This document shows, one piece after another, positions 63,733 through 64,000 of a stretch of DNA of 64,000 bases. The position numbers and the translations under genes are program-made. Source of the stretch: Methylobacterium pseudosasicola (lineage in GTDB: Bacteria; Pseudomonadota; Alphaproteobacteria; Rhizobiales; Beijerinckiaceae); NCBI RefSeq assembly GCF_900114535.1, contig NZ_FOTK01000002.1:248001-312000 (forward strand), given 5' to 3'. The notes beneath the pieces were generated by a model. It did no database searches, was not told the DNA's origin, and worked only from the letters and a program-made list of their open reading frames with translations. Every line of letters starts with the position of its first letter. Position 1 is the first letter of the stretch.

Positions 63733-64000
63733 CAGCGCGTCTCCGTGGCGGGGGCGCCGAGCAGCCGGGCGAAGGCCCCGGCATTGGTCGGTCCGAACGC
63801 TTCGAGGGGCACCCGGCGGCCGGTGGCGTCGTCGGCGAGCGAGAGGCGGCCGTCATCGTAGCGGGTCAGGCTGAACGGCTGCTCCGGGCCGAGGCCGTCG
63901 CGCTGGCGGGCCTGGGCCAGACCGCGCAACGTCCCGCGCAGAAAACCGTCCTCGCCGGGGCGGATCCAGGCGACGATCTGCCGGTCGGCGGCGTTGCGCA
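63732..64000 (-). CDS. puhC: Photosynthetic complex assembly protein PuhC, C-terminal part, cut by window edge
   Basis: The last 89 codons are visible. [61 protein letters not shown] is the typical PuhC end. PuhC is a membrane-anchored periplasmic protein that helps build the reaction centre-LH1 complex. The N-terminus lies past the right edge. Confidence 0.9.
   Translation of the reverse strand, partial: RNAADRQIVAWIRPGEDGFLRGTLRGLAQARQRDGLGPEQPFSLTRYDDGRLSLADDATGRRVPLEAFGPTNAGAFARLLGAPATETR

Noticed and set aside
1..64000. CRISPR arrays, tRNA/rRNA genes, riboswitches, insertion sequences
   Set aside because: No regularly spaced short repeats, tRNA-like cloverleaf, conserved riboswitch core or transposase was seen. 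All repeats found are palindromic intergenic units or the coding element.

Overview
The window is high-GC DNA from an alphaproteobacterium, most likely a Methylobacterium/Methylorubrum-type aerobic anoxygenic phototroph. The right edge carries a bacteriochlorophyll/photosynthesis block on the minus strand (puhC fragment, a small conserved gene, acsF, puhE, hemA, bchI, bchD, bchO). The MucR-type regulator, the tandem AraC regulators and the GC-rich palindromic intergenic repeats also fit that group. The genus is inferred, not proven.

Layout. 1-5.8 kb: 5' part of der with a TPR-like membrane protein, NnrU, a secreted protein whose N-terminus is encoded by a palindromic element, a PPOX flavoprotein, a pentad-repeat protein and an SRAP peptidase. 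5.9-13.2 kb: PAS-PAS chemoreceptor, MRJP-like protein, zinc alcohol dehydrogenase, ene-reductase and MGT glycosyltransferase, with a near-parS palindrome at 11.72 kb. 13.6-15.6 kb: a compact three-gene sorting system made of a protein with a PEP-CTERM-like tail, an exosortase-like protease and a small membrane-anchored partner. 15.6-17.7 kb: LemA and two TPM proteins. 17.9-23.0 kb: LysR, class III CoA-transferase, HMG-CoA-lyase-like enzyme and MFS transporter. 23.1-27.4 kb: four tandem AraC paralogues, one broken by a single stop codon. 27.6-33.7 kb: MucR variant, small protein, PiT phosphate transporter with a possible Pho box, and a PAP2 phosphatase fused to an autotransporter barrel.

33.8-40.8 kb: LysR/aldo-keto reductase pair, then a minus-strand catabolic run (binding protein, BKACE, SDR, 3-hydroxyacyl-CoA dehydrogenase-like, cyclase). 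41.1-47.3 kb: a remnant binding-protein gene, then a plus-strand run (acyl-CoA dehydrogenase, APH-like kinase, two SDRs, acyl-CoA synthetase) resembling 4-hydroxy-acid degradation. 48.2-50.9 kb: a complete three-component cytochrome P450 system. 51.3-55.8 kb: Cache chemoreceptor, then DUF1989, YqcI/YcgG and glutamine-amidotransferase-like genes. 55.9-64 kb: the photosynthesis block.

The two most unusual signals are these. First, a quasi-palindromic element of about 166 bp occurs twice, in both cases translated in the same frame as a 55-residue N-terminal insert, once in BchD and once in an unrelated exported protein. Second, there is the self-contained exosortase/target/partner operon. No tRNA, rRNA, CRISPR array or intact insertion sequence was recognised.
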